From the NCBI RefSeq assembly GCF_041431135.1, contig NZ_CP107799.1:7936001-8000000 (forward strand): 64,000 nt of DNA, written 5' to 3'. Made by a program: the position numbers and the translations under genes. The DNA comes from Streptomyces sp. NBC_00554. Lineage in GTDB: Bacteria > Actinomycetota > Actinomycetes > Streptomycetales > Streptomycetaceae. Under the pieces are notes generated by a model. The model searched no databases, was not told where the DNA came from, and saw only the letters and a list, made by a program, of their open reading frames with translations. This document shows, piece after piece, positions 1 through 7,977 of the stretch. Positions within the stretch are counted from its first letter, which is position 1. Each line of letters begins with the position of its first letter.

Positions 1-981
1 CTTCCCGAGACGGGGGAACTGGGCGTCGAGCAACTGCCCACCGGATCGTCCGTGATCACGTGCGGCGCGGTCGGACGGGTCGTCGTCCACGACGGTGCCG
101 GTGTGACCGTGCCCGAGCCGGGCATGGCCGTGAGCGTCGACATGCTCACCGTGGACGGCGAGTCACACGGATTCACGCTGGAGGTCGCGGCGGACGGCAA
201 GATCTCCTACCTCCTCGAGGGAGCCACCGCGGACTCCTCCACCGCCGGCCACGACGTGCCCGAGCCGACGACACCCGACCCGGCGTCCGACGTCCCGGCG
301 GAGGCGGACACGGTCACCGACTCCGCGGACTCCTCCACCGAGGCCGAGGTGGCCGACGTGGACGCCGCCGCCTCGCCGTCGGCATGCAGCGACGGTGCGT
401 ACAAGACGGACGACCGCAAGGAGTACGGCACCTACAACTGGTACATCGGCGACGGCGGTCTGCCCGCCGGGCTGTCCAAGAACGACGCCATATACGTGTT
501 CATGGACGCCCTCGACAACATCACCGACAGCTACAACAACTGCGGCTACAGCGACTCGGTCGGCGCCAAGGAGAACTACCTGGCCACCACCAGCCGGGAG
601 GCGAGCGTCAACAAGAGCAGCCAGTGCACCGGCCAGGACGGCCTCAGCGTGTGGGACGCCGGCGACATCAAGGACACCGCCGTCGCCACGACCTGTTCGT
701 ACACTTGGTCGATGCCGGGGGTGAAGAACGATCTGCGTGAGGCCGACGTCCGTTTCAACACGTACGACAAGGACTTCACGAACAAGCCGACCAGCACTTG
801 CGCGAACAGGTACTTCGACGTCCGCTCCGTCGGTACGCACGAGGCCGGACACATCTTCGGACTCGGTCATGTCGGGGCGGGGCACGAGAACCTCACCATG
901 TACACGGATTCGTTCAGGTGCAAGACGATCGCCAGGACCCTCGGCAAGGGCGAGATCCTGGCGCTGCGCAGTATCTACTAG
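1..981 (+). CDS. Secreted metzincin-type zinc metalloprotease, 5' end cut by window
   Basis: The frame is open to base 1, so the gene begins upstream; an in-frame GTG at 52 is probably internal. The middle is a Ser/Thr/Asp/Pro/Ala-rich linker (about 230-370 nt), as in secreted multidomain proteins. The C-terminal part carries HEAGHIFGLGH, a full HExxHxxGxxH zinc site in which three His bind Zn and the Glu is the general base. It is followed by NLTMYTD, a plausible Met-turn, which points to a metzincin of the matrixin/reprolysin-like type. Several Cys flank the catalytic region, fitting an exported, disulphide-bonded enzyme. No signal peptide is visible because the start is missing. Substrate unknown. 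A small lipoprotein follows 21 bp downstream on the same strand. Confidence 0.72.
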   Translation, partial: LPETGELGVEQLPTGSSVITCGAVGRVVVHDGAGVTVPEPGMAVSVDMLTVDGESHGFTLEVAADGKISYLLEGATADSSTAGHDVPEPTTPDPASDVPAEADTVTDSADSSTEAEVADVDAAASPSACSDGAYKTDDRKEYGTYNWYIGDGGLPAGLSKNDAIYVFMDALDNITDSYNNCGYSDSVGAKENYLATTSREASVNKSSQCTGQDGLSVWDAGDIKDTAVATTCSYTWSMPGVKNDLREADVRFNTYDKDFTNKPTSTCANRYFDVRSVGTHEAGHIFGLGHVGAGHENLTMYTDSFRCKTIARTLGKGEILALRSIY

Positions 982-1002
982 GCAGCCCCCATGGAGGCGT
1001 CG

Positions 1003-1398
1003 ATGAGATGGTCCGGGCGATCCGCGGTTCTGCCAATGATGTTGACGGCGTTGGCCGTGGCGGCTGCGGCGTGCACGACGAGCAGCAGCAGTGACGGCGA
1101 CGGGGCGGCGTCCTGCGCCTACCGGATCCTGTACCAGGACCGGACGTACGAGGACGTCGCGGACGTGACGTTCAAGGCCGGCGGAAAGCTGGGCACCGCC
1201 ACCCACCCGGCCTGCGACGACACCGGCGGTCAGGACGAGACCCTGCCGGCGGACACGATGACGGCCTACGAAGTGGACGGCATCCCACCCGAGATGGCCA
1301 TCGCGGTCGGCGACACGCCTGCGGACGCGCGGCTCGTCGCCGTCTACTCGAACAAGGAACTGCCGCCCGAGGTGCAGAAACTGGTCGACGGATCCTGA
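1003..1398 (+). CDS. Small secreted lipoprotein (possibly DUF6281 family)
   Basis: A 131-residue protein. ATG 1003 is preferred over the in-frame ATG 991 because GGAGG lies 5 nt before 1003. The N-terminus MRWSGRSAVL..AVAAAACTT is a lipoprotein signal peptide with a lipobox-like ...AAAC, followed by a Ser-rich tether, so it should be anchored outside the membrane. The mature part contains CAYRILYQDRTYEDVADV and GTATHPACDDT, which I associate from memory with the Streptomyces DUF6281 family; that assignment is not checked. No catalytic motif is seen. It follows the metalloprotease gene closely and may be cotranscribed. A strong hairpin (1401-1430) follows its stop. Confidence 0.75.
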   Translation: MRWSGRSAVLPMMLTALAVAAAACTTSSSSDGDGAASCAYRILYQDRTYEDVADVTFKAGGKLGTATHPACDDTGGQDETLPADTMTAYEVDGIPPEMAIAVGDTPADARLVAVYSNKELPPEVQKLVDGS

Positions 1399-1400
1399 CA

Positions 1401-1430
1401 CCGGTGCGGGGCGTCACCGCCCCGCACCGG
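1401..1430. terminator. Bidirectional hairpin terminator
   Basis: A perfect 13-bp inverted repeat (1401-1413 with 1418-1430) around a TCAC loop lies between two convergent genes, the lipoprotein and the subtilisin. There is no U-tract, as is usual for Streptomyces terminators. Confidence 0.8.
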
Positions 1431-1476
1431 CCCGACCTGCTGTTTCCAGTCGTTCGCCCGGGGATCGTCCCCGGGG

Positions 1477-3003
1477 TTACTTGACCGCCTTCAGCGCGTT
1501 GATGATCCCGGCCCCGTAGAAGCCGTTCAGGCGCTTGCCGCCCACGCAGGTGGCGTCGACGACACCGTCGCCGTTCCCGTCGTACGGGTCGGTCGGGCAA
1601 CCCGGGTTGTCCGCCTGGGCCTTGAGAAGCGCCTGGAGCTGGGCCGGGGTCGCCTTGGGGTACTTGGACTTCAGCAGCGCGGCCACGGCCGCGGCGTGCG
1701 GCGACGCCATCGACGTGCCCTGCAGGAAGCCGTACTGGTTGTTCGGCATCGTGGAGAGGATGCGGCCGTTCTGCGACGGCGTGTCCGGGATCTGGTAGCG
1801 GTCGCCGCCCGGCGCCGCGACGTCGATGACACCGTAGCCGTAGGTGGAGAAGTACGACTTGGTGCTGTTGACGCCGGTCGAACTCACCGTGACGACACCC
1901 GGCAGCTGGGTCGGGATGTCGAAGCACTCGTGCGGGTCTATCGTGCGCGGCACCGGAGTCGAGTCGTCGGGGCTGGACTCGTCGAGGATGGCGTCCGAGT
2001 CGAGGTCGTGGTTGGAGTTGCCCGCTGCGGCGACACTGAGGGTGCCCTTCTTCTGGGCGTACAGCTGGGCCCGGTTCACCGCGTCGACGATCGCCCGCTG
2101 GTCGGGGTCGTCCAGGCAGTTGTAGAGCCACGGGTCCACGTAGTAGCTGTTGTTGGTGATCTCGACGCCGTGGTCGGCGGCGAACACGAAGGCGCAGACG
2201 ACGCTCTCCGGGAAGAAGAGCTGACCGGCGTCCGGCTCGGCCACCGTGATGCCCGCGACCTTCACACCCGGCGCGACGCCCGCCACACCGATGTCGTTGC
2301 GGGCCGCGGCGATCTCACCCGCGACATGCGTGCCGTGGTAGTGGTCGGCGTCCACGGGGCGCCAGGCGCCGTACGTCGTGTCCGGCTTGCCGCCCACGCA
2401 GTTCGCGGACTGCGAGGCGGAGAAGTTCGGGGCGAGATCCGGGTGGGTGTCGTCGACGCCGGTGTCGATCACGGCGACCGTCACGTTCCTGCTGCCCGGG
2501 TTGATCTTCGCGGCCTTGTCGGCGCCGATCGCACGCAGGTCCCACTGGTCGGCCTCGAGGGGCTCCGCGCCCGCCGCGGCGCTCTGCGACAGCTCGGCGG
2601 CGTCCGCGGCCGACAGCATCTGCGCCGCGCCTTCCTCCGTGGTCCCCGCGGCGGTCAGCGGCGCCGTCCGCGTCGCACCCGCCGTCTGCACTCCGCGGGC
2701 CGCGCGGATCTGCTCGCCGAAGACCGGGTTGGCCGAATGGACGACGATCACACCGATCTTCTCGTACGCGATGACGACGGTGCCGCCGGCCTTGGCGATG
2801 GCCTTCTTCACCGACTCGACCGTGCGGTGGTCGGCCTTGGTGTTCACCACGTACGACAGGACCGGGCCGTCCGCGCTCGTCGCGGCGGTCGCCGTGAGCG
2901 GGGCGGCCGTGGCGGCACCCGGCAGGAAACCGAGCGAGGCGGTGAGCGACAGGACGACCGGCACCGCGAGGGCGAGGCGGCGTCTGGAACGCAGATGAGC
3001 CAT
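1477..3003 (-). CDS. Secreted S8 family subtilisin-like serine protease
   Basis: 508 residues. An Arg-rich n-region and hydrophobic core (residues 1-34, ending ATAA) form a signal peptide. Residues ~46-110 resemble an inhibitor_I9-type propeptide, cleaved during maturation. The catalytic domain holds the triad Asp180 (AVIDTGVDDTHPDL), His223 (HGTHVAGEIAA) and Ser431 (GTSMASPHAA), with oxyanion-hole Asn329 in AAAGNSN. The C-terminus includes DGNGDGVVD, a possible calcium-binding loop. The enzyme is probably an extracellular endopeptidase for nutrition or for processing other secreted proteins. It is transcribed away from the acetate-uptake genes and ends convergently with the lipoprotein gene. 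Confidence 0.93.
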   Translation of the reverse strand: MAHLRSRRRLALAVPVVLSLTASLGFLPGAATAAPLTATAATSADGPVLSYVVNTKADHRTVESVKKAIAKAGGTVVIAYEKIGVIVVHSANPVFGEQIRAARGVQTAGATRTAPLTAAGTTEEGAAQMLSAADAAELSQSAAAGAEPLEADQWDLRAIGADKAAKINPGSRNVTVAVIDTGVDDTHPDLAPNFSASQSANCVGGKPDTTYGAWRPVDADHYHGTHVAGEIAAARNDIGVAGVAPGVKVAGITVAEPDAGQLFFPESVVCAFVFAADHGVEITNNSYYVDPWLYNCLDDPDQRAIVDAVNRAQLYAQKKGTLSVAAAGNSNHDLDSDAILDESSPDDSTPVPRTIDPHECFDIPTQLPGVVTVSSTGVNSTKSYFSTYGYGVIDVAAPGGDRYQIPDTPSQNGRILSTMPNNQYGFLQGTSMASPHAAAVAALLKSKYPKATPAQLQALLKAQADNPGCPTDPYDGNGDGVVDATCVGGKRLNGFYGAGIINALKAVK

Positions 3004-3382
3004 GGGATCTCCACATCATCCGGAAAACGAGCGGCCCGAACACGGGTGGTGCCCGGGCAGGTACATGACGGAGTGGTGCAGGCCCGAAGTTATCCCCCGC
3101 CCGACCTGGCCAGCAATGACTTCCGGCGACGACTTCCGAAAGAAGTGATCCGAGTTGAACCGGTCCATGCGTGGCGCCGTGACGTTGAGCAGGGAGCACG
3201 AGCACGATCGTGCCCCCTGTTGGATCACGCCCGTGGACACCTGACATCGCCGTCCGGCCCACGTGGTCCGCGTAAACGTGAGGTCAGAAACAGCCATGTC
3301 CGTGCCCAGTCCGTCCCCGTCCGCGAGTTCCGACTCGCCCCCGTCCACCGTCGTCACCGCACCCGCAACGCGAGGAGACTCC
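3004..3382. promoter_or_regulatory. Divergent intergenic region with a 12-bp inverted repeat
   Basis: This 379-bp region separates the divergent protease and DUF485/actP transcripts. It holds an imperfect inverted repeat, 3190-3201 with 3208-3219, whose arms match except for one G-U-compatible position; its centre GCACGATCGTGC is a perfect palindrome. The repeat lies 160-190 bp upstream of the DUF485 start and could be an operator or a leader hairpin. An in-frame upstream ATG (3296) would extend DUF485 by 29 Ser/Pro-rich residues. No other gene is seen. Confidence 0.45.
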
Positions 3383-3739
3383 GTGGCTACCGACGCACCG
3401 CCCCCCTCGAAGACAGAACCCCACGCCCCCTCCACCCAGGAGTTCATCGAGGTGCAGGAGAGCGCCGAGTTCGGTGAACTGCGCCGCTCCCACCGCTCCT
3501 TCGCCTTCCCGCTGACCATCGGCTTCATCGCCTGGTACCTGCTGTACGTCCTGCTCTCGAACTACGCGGGCGACTTCATGGGCACCAAGCTCTTCGGCAA
3601 CATCAATGTCGCCCTGGTGCTCGGTCTCGCCCAGTTCCTCACCACGTTCCTCATCGCCTGGTGGTACTCGCGGCACGCCGCCGCGAACCTCGACCCCAAG
3701 GGCGAAGCCATCAAGTCCCGGATGGAGGGCGGCGAATGA
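3383..3739 (+). CDS. DUF485 family membrane protein, partner of ActP
   Basis: 118 residues from GTG 3383, chosen because GAGGAG sits 5 nt upstream; ATG 3296 is the alternative and would add a low-complexity leader. The core ESAEFGELRRSHRSFAFPLT is followed by two hydrophobic segments (FIAWYLLYVLLSNYAG and VALVLGLAQFLTTFLIAWWY), the two-helix DUF485 pattern. Such proteins are encoded directly before acetate/solute:sodium symporters in many bacteria and are thought to support the transporter. Its stop overlaps the start of the actP gene by ATGA, so the two are translationally coupled. Confidence 0.9.
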   Translation: MATDAPPPSKTEPHAPSTQEFIEVQESAEFGELRRSHRSFAFPLTIGFIAWYLLYVLLSNYAGDFMGTKLFGNINVALVLGLAQFLTTFLIAWWYSRHAAANLDPKGEAIKSRMEGGE

Positions 3740-5355
3740 GCCCCCAGTTCGTTCTCGCGGCCGGTGAAGCCAGCGAGCACCGGCCGCTGATCATCTCCCT
3801 GTTCGCGGTGTTCGTCGTGGCGACTCTCGTCATCACCGTCTGGGCGGGCCGCCAGACCAAGGACGCGGCCGACTTCTACGCCGGCGGGCGCCAGTTCAGC
3901 GCCTTCCAGAACGGGCTCGCCGTCTCCGGCGACTACATGTCCGCCGCGTCCTTCCTCGGCATCGCCGGCGCGATCGCCCTCTTCGGGTACGACGGCTTCC
4001 TCTACTCCATCGGCTTCCTCGTCGCCTGGCTGGTGGCGCTGCTCCTGGTCGCCGAACCGCTGCGGAACTCCGGCAAGTACACGATGGGCGACGTGCTCGC
4101 GTACCGGATGCGCCAGCGCCCGGTCCGTACGGCGGCAGGCACCTCCACGATCGTCGTCTCGATCTTCTATCTGCTGGCCCAGATGGCGGGCGCCGGCGTC
4201 CTGGTCTCGCTGCTGCTCGGCATCACCAGCGACGCGGGCAAGGTCGGCATCGTCGCGCTCGTCGGCCTGCTGATGATCGTGTACGTGACGATCGGCGGCA
4301 TGAAGGGCACCACCTGGGTCCAGATGGTCAAGGCCGTCCTGCTCATCAGCGGCACCCTGCTCATCACCTTCCTCGTGCTGCTCAAGTTCAACTTCAACAT
4401 CTCCGACCTGCTCGGCTCGGCGGCCACCAACAGCGGCAAGGGCTCGGCGTTCCTGGAGCCCGGCCTGAAGTACGGCCTCACGACCACCTCGAAGATCGAC
4501 TTCATCTCGCTGGGCATCGCACTGGTCCTCGGCACCGCCGGTCTGCCGCACATCCTGATCCGCTTCTACACGGTGCCGAACGCCAAGGCCGCGCGGAAGT
4601 CCGTGAACTGGGCGATCGGCATCATCGGCGGCTTCTACCTGATGACCATCGCGCTCGGCTTCGGCGCGGCGGCCCTCATCTCGCAGGACGAGATCATCGC
4701 CTCCAACAAGGCGGGCAACACGGCGGCCCCGCTGCTCGCGCTGCACCTCGGCGGAGTCGACTCGGCCTGGGGCGCGATCCTGCTGGCCACCATCTCGGCG
4801 GTCGCCTTCGCCACCATCCTCGCGGTCGTCGCGGGTCTGACCCTGGCCTCGTCCTCCTCGTTCGCGCACGACATCTACGCGAACGTCATCAAGAAGGGCA
4901 CGGCCACCGAGAAGGAAGAGGTCAGGGCCGCCCGCTACGCCACGGTCGCCATCGGTGTCGTCTCCATCGGCCTCGGCGCCCTCGCCCGCGACCTGAACGT
5001 CGCCGGTCTGGTCGCGCTCGCGTTCGCGGTCGCCGCCTCCGCCAACCTACCGACGATCCTCTACAGCCTCTTCTGGAAGAAGTTCACGACGCAGGGCGCC
5101 CTCTGGTCGATCTACGGCGGTCTCACCACGGCCGTCGGCCTGGTGCTGTTCTCGCCGGTGGTCTCGGGCAAGGCCACGTCGATGTTCCCGGACGTCGACT
5201 TCCACTGGTTCCCGCTGGAGAACCCGGGCATCATTTCGATCCCGGTCGGCTTCCTGCTGGGCTGGCTCGGCACCATCCTCTCGAAGGAGGAGCCGGACAC
5301 CGGCAAGTACGCCGAGCTGGAGGTTCGCTCCCTCACCGGTACCGGAGCGCACTGA
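3736..5355 (+). CDS. actP: Cation/acetate symporter (sodium:solute symporter family)
   Basis: 539 residues, start ATG 3736 overlapping the DUF485 stop, with GGAGGG just upstream. It is a sodium/solute symporter of the ActP type with about 13 hydrophobic segments. Hallmarks include ADFYAGGRQFSAFQNGLAVSGDYMSAASFLG near the N-terminus and GGMKGTTWVQMVKA in the middle; the latter is the conserved SSS-family signature region. The family imports acetate and other short monocarboxylates with Na+ or H+. Together with the DUF485 protein it forms a two-gene acetate-scavenging operon ended by the hairpin at 5371-5402. Confidence 0.93.
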   Translation: MSPQFVLAAGEASEHRPLIISLFAVFVVATLVITVWAGRQTKDAADFYAGGRQFSAFQNGLAVSGDYMSAASFLGIAGAIALFGYDGFLYSIGFLVAWLVALLLVAEPLRNSGKYTMGDVLAYRMRQRPVRTAAGTSTIVVSIFYLLAQMAGAGVLVSLLLGITSDAGKVGIVALVGLLMIVYVTIGGMKGTTWVQMVKAVLLISGTLLITFLVLLKFNFNISDLLGSAATNSGKGSAFLEPGLKYGLTTTSKIDFISLGIALVLGTAGLPHILIRFYTVPNAKAARKSVNWAIGIIGGFYLMTIALGFGAAALISQDEIIASNKAGNTAAPLLALHLGGVDSAWGAILLATISAVAFATILAVVAGLTLASSSSFAHDIYANVIKKGTATEKEEVRAARYATVAIGVVSIGLGALARDLNVAGLVALAFAVAASANLPTILYSLFWKKFTTQGALWSIYGGLTTAVGLVLFSPVVSGKATSMFPDVDFHWFPLENPGIISIPVGFLLGWLGTILSKEEPDTGKYAELEVRSLTGTGAH

Positions 5356-5370
5356 GTATTTCTTCGGTGA

Positions 5371-5402
5371 CGGCCGCGTCGTAGATCTCTACGACGCGGC
5401 CG
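5371..5402 (+). terminator. Hairpin terminator after actP
   Basis: A perfect 14-bp inverted repeat (5371-5384 with 5389-5402, loop ATCT) starts 16 bp after the actP stop. Confidence 0.8.
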
Positions 5403-5503
5403 CGCCGTGTCTCGTGGGATCGGGCCCCTCTCGATGTCAGTCCTGTCACGTAGGCTCGCTGGTGTCTGACAAAAATGAACCGCATCGAGGGGAGGGGGCC
5501 CAC

Positions 5504-6493
5504 GTGCTCATCGACACCTACGGCCGAGTGGCCACCGACCTGCGCGTCTCGCTGACCGACAAGTGCAACCTGCGTTGCACGTACTGCATGCCCGAGGAGG
5601 GCCTGCAGTGGCTGACCAAGTCCGAGGTGCTCACGGACGACGAGATCGTCCGCCTCATCGGCATAGCGGTCACCGGCCTCGGCATCACGGAGGTCCGCTT
5701 CACTGGCGGCGAGCCCCTGCTGCGCCCCGGCCTCGTCGGCATCGTCGAGCGGGTCGCCGCCCTGGAACCCCGCCCCCAGATGTCCCTGACCACCAACGGC
5801 ATCGGCCTCAAGCGCACGGCCGCGGCCCTGAAGGCGGCGGGCCTGGACCGGGTGAACGTCTCGCTGGACACCCTGCGCCCCGACGCCTTCAAGACCCTCA
5901 CCCGCCGTGACCGCCACAAGGACGTCATCGACGGCCTCGAAGCCGCCCGCGACGCCGGCCTGACCCCGGTCAAGGTCAACACGGTCCTGATGCCGGGCCT
6001 CAATGAGAACGAGGCCCCGGACCTGCTGGCCTGGGCCGTCGAGCACGACTACGAACTGCGGTTCATCGAGCAGATGCCCCTGGACGCCCAGCACGGCTGG
6101 AAGCGCGAGGGCATGGTCACCGCCGGTGACATCCTCACCTCGCTGCGCACCCGCTTCGAGCTCACCGAGGAAGGTAGCGCCGAACGTGGCTCCGCCCCCG
6201 CCGAGCGCTGGCTCGTCGACGGCGGCCCGCATCGCGTCGGCGTGATCGCCTCGGTCACCCGCCCGTTCTGCTCGGCCTGCGACCGTACGCGCCTCACGGC
6301 CGACGGCCAGGTCCGCACCTGCCTGTTCGCCAGGGAGGAGACCGACCTGCGTGCCGCCCTGCGCTCGGACGCTCCCGACGAGGAGATCGCCCGCATATGG
6401 CGGCTCGCGATGTGGGGCAAGAAGGCGGGCTCCGGCCTGGACGATCCGTCGTTCCTCCAGCCGGAGCGGCCGATGTCGGCGATCGGCGGCTAG
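5504..6493 (+). CDS. moaA: GTP 3',8-cyclase (radical SAM), molybdenum cofactor biosynthesis
   Basis: 329 residues from GTG 5504, which is preceded by a GA-rich Shine-Dalgarno and gives the usual family length. MoaA converts GTP to 3',8-cyclo-7,8-dihydro-GTP, the first step of molybdopterin synthesis. The radical-SAM cluster is CNLRCTYC (Cys21, 25, 28). The second, substrate-binding 4Fe-4S cluster uses CSACDRTRL and a downstream Cys (about 256, 259, 273). The C-terminal Gly-Gly (SAIGG) needed for activity is present. No other moa gene is nearby. TAGGCT at 5452-5457 is a possible -10. The stop codon shares a CTAG palindrome (6490-6493) with the stop of the opposing gene. Confidence 0.95.
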   Translation: MLIDTYGRVATDLRVSLTDKCNLRCTYCMPEEGLQWLTKSEVLTDDEIVRLIGIAVTGLGITEVRFTGGEPLLRPGLVGIVERVAALEPRPQMSLTTNGIGLKRTAAALKAAGLDRVNVSLDTLRPDAFKTLTRRDRHKDVIDGLEAARDAGLTPVKVNTVLMPGLNENEAPDLLAWAVEHDYELRFIEQMPLDAQHGWKREGMVTAGDILTSLRTRFELTEEGSAERGSAPAERWLVDGGPHRVGVIASVTRPFCSACDRTRLTADGQVRTCLFAREETDLRAALRSDAPDEEIARIWRLAMWGKKAGSGLDDPSFLQPERPMSAIGG

Positions 6494-6732
6494 CGGACTT
6501 CGTCCGACTCCCACTCCGCCAAGGGCACCACGTCCTTCAGGAAGCCGCGTACACCAAGGAACTTGGAGAGGTGCTCGCGGTGGTCCTCGCACGCGAGCCA
6601 CGTCTTGCGGCGCTCCGGAGTGTGCAGCTTCGGGTTGTTCCACGCGAGCACCCACTCCGCATCGGCGCGGCAGGCCTTGGCCGAGCACTGGGGAGTGGAG
6701 GGGGAGTCATCGGGGAAGAACGGGAAGGTCAC
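6490..6732 (-). CDS. Conserved small protein with a CxxxxC/CxxH metal-site-like pattern
   Basis: 80 residues. The sequence CSAKAC ... WLACEDHREHL has two Cys near the N-terminus and Cys-Glu-Asp-His further on, which could bind zinc; this is inference. I recall Streptomyces homologues carrying the automatic label 'acetone carboxylase', but nothing here supports that enzyme, which is a large multisubunit protein. The GTG start lies 6 nt after TAGGGT (6739-6744 on the complement), the spacing of a leaderless transcript. Its stop overlaps the moaA stop tail to tail. Confidence 0.75.
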   Translation of the reverse strand: MTFPFFPDDSPSTPQCSAKACRADAEWVLAWNNPKLHTPERRKTWLACEDHREHLSKFLGVRGFLKDVVPLAEWESDEVR

Positions 6733-6869
6733 GCCTCCACCCTAGACGGCGCCGGAACGGCACCGGAAACAGCTCCCAAAAAGGCGACGCCGAGCAGCCA
6801 CGGGGGGAGCTGCCCGGCGTCGGTCCGTCGCTCCGACGGGGGATGCGGAGCGCGTACGAAGTATGTCAT
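6729..6869 (-). CDS. Possible 46-residue small ORF overlapping the next start
   Basis: The frame MTYFVRAPHPPSERRTDAG... reads 46 codons with a short hydrophobic stretch (LPPWLLGVAFLGAV). It ends in GTGA, overlapping the start of the 80-residue gene, as coupled genes do. Against it: no clear Shine-Dalgarno, and the downstream gene appears to have its own leaderless promoter inside this frame. An inverted repeat (CCGGTGCC-T-GGCACCGG, around 6878-6894) lies upstream. Conservation in other genomes would settle it. Confidence 0.35.
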   Translation of the reverse strand: MTYFVRAPHPPSERRTDAGQLPPWLLGVAFLGAVSGAVPAPSRVEA

Positions 6870-7000
6870 GGGGGACCCGGTGCCTGGCACCGGAACAACA
6901 TGATTGATCTGAGCTTTTCTTGAGCTTGGCGCCCGCTTGGATTCCGTTTTCGGCGGATCCTCCATGGTCGGCCCGGGGGTGGCGAAGGGCCGGGACGGGG

Positions 7001-7390
7001 TCAGCTCGGGTCGTGCGGTTCGGCCCGCAGCCGCGCCCCGGGGTCGGCCGCGACGTCCTCCGGCACGGGGTCCGCGAAACCCTCCTGCCTCGGCGGCGCG
7101 ATCATCGGACGGGTGGGGGCGGCGACGAAAGTAGAGGGCAGCGACGGCACGTTCTCGCGGCCCGCGTTGGCGATCACCACGGAGATGTACGGCAGGAGTA
7201 CGCCCAGTACGAGGGCGACAAAAGCGACATGGCGCTCGACGTTCCAGAGAGTGGCGGCGAGGATCACGGCGACCGTGCGGACGGACATCGAGATGACATA
7301 GCGGCGCTGCCTGCCCCGTACGTCCTCGTCGAGCCCCTGCCTGGCCCCGGTGATCCGGAAGACCTGGCCGTTGCTCCGCTTCCGCAGCAC
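7001..7390 (-). CDS. DUF3099 family two-helix membrane protein
   Basis: 129 residues from GTG 7390, where GGGTGGTGG lies upstream; longer in-frame starts add only non-conserved sequence. RKRSNGQVFRITGARQGL and EDVRGRQRRYVISM lead into two adjacent hydrophobic segments (VRTVAVILAATLWN and VAFVALVLGVLLPYISVVIANAG), the DUF3099 pattern. The C-terminal tail is Pro/Ala-rich and probably cytoplasmic. Function unknown; the family is widespread in actinobacteria. It is divergent from the YeaQ-like gene at 7633. Confidence 0.82.
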   Translation of the reverse strand: MLRKRSNGQVFRITGARQGLDEDVRGRQRRYVISMSVRTVAVILAATLWNVERHVAFVALVLGVLLPYISVVIANAGRENVPSLPSTFVAAPTRPMIAPPRQEGFADPVPEDVAADPGARLRAEPHDPS

Positions 7391-7632
7391 TTTCCACCAC
7401 CCGCCTGTGTCGGACTCTCCCCGGCCCGTGCCCGGTCCGAACGCGGTCAGGGAAGCAGGCCCGAACACGCTCCACGTTACGCCGTGGCTGCGTCGTCTTC
7501 GAGACCGGGGCCGGTTCCCACGGGCCGGACTTCCTGCGTCGTACCGCGTATGGCTCCGCCCGACATGCGCCGTATGGAGGACAGACCGAGACTGAGCGTA
7601 CTGCTCACGTAGAGCCGTACTAGGAGGCAGAC

Positions 7633-7908
7633 ATGGGCTGGTTGTGGGCGATCATCGTCGGGTTTGTGCTGGGCCTGCTGGCCAAGGCCATTCTTCCGGG
7701 CAAGCAGCACAGCCCTCTCTGGCTGACCACTGTCTTCGGCATCATCGGCGCCATCGTCGGCAACGCGATCGCCCGGGGCATCGGGATCGACGAGACGCGC
7801 GGCATCGACTGGGGCCGGCACGGGCTGCAGCTGGCGGCCGCGGTCGTCATCGTCTTCCTGGGAGACATGGCCTACATGGCAGTACGGGGCAACAAGCAGA
7901 AAGCCTGA
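7633..7908 (+). CDS. GlsB/YeaQ/YmgE family stress-associated membrane protein
   Basis: 91 residues with an excellent AGGAGG 7 nt before ATG 7633. Three hydrophobic stretches (WLWAIIVGFVLGLLAKAILPG, TTVFGIIGAIVGNAIARGIG, LQLAAAVVIVFLGDMAYM) with Gly-rich packing match the transglycosylase-associated-protein family. 'Transglycosylase-associated' is a historic name; the role is undefined, with reported links to stress or stationary phase. The gene is monocistronic and ends in a very long hairpin. Confidence 0.85.
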   Translation: MGWLWAIIVGFVLGLLAKAILPGKQHSPLWLTTVFGIIGAIVGNAIARGIGIDETRGIDWGRHGLQLAAAVVIVFLGDMAYMAVRGNKQKA

Positions 7909-7910
7909 GC

Positions 7911-7973
7911 CTGCGTACGTACGGCGAAGGGGCGGACCCGTCACGGGCCCGCCCCTTCGCCGTACGTACGCAG
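7911..7973. terminator. Very long bidirectional terminator hairpin
   Basis: Perfect 25-bp arms (7911-7935 with 7949-7973) enclose a spacer that itself contains CCCGT-CA-CGGG-type symmetry. It separates the convergent YeaQ-like and tyrS genes and ends 5 bp before the tyrS stop codon. Confidence 0.88.
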
Positions 7974-7977
7974 GACC

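Noticed and set aside
6490..6732. 'Acetone carboxylase' as a name for the 80-residue protein
   Set aside because: Too short, and none of the large-subunit features are present; probably a propagated label.
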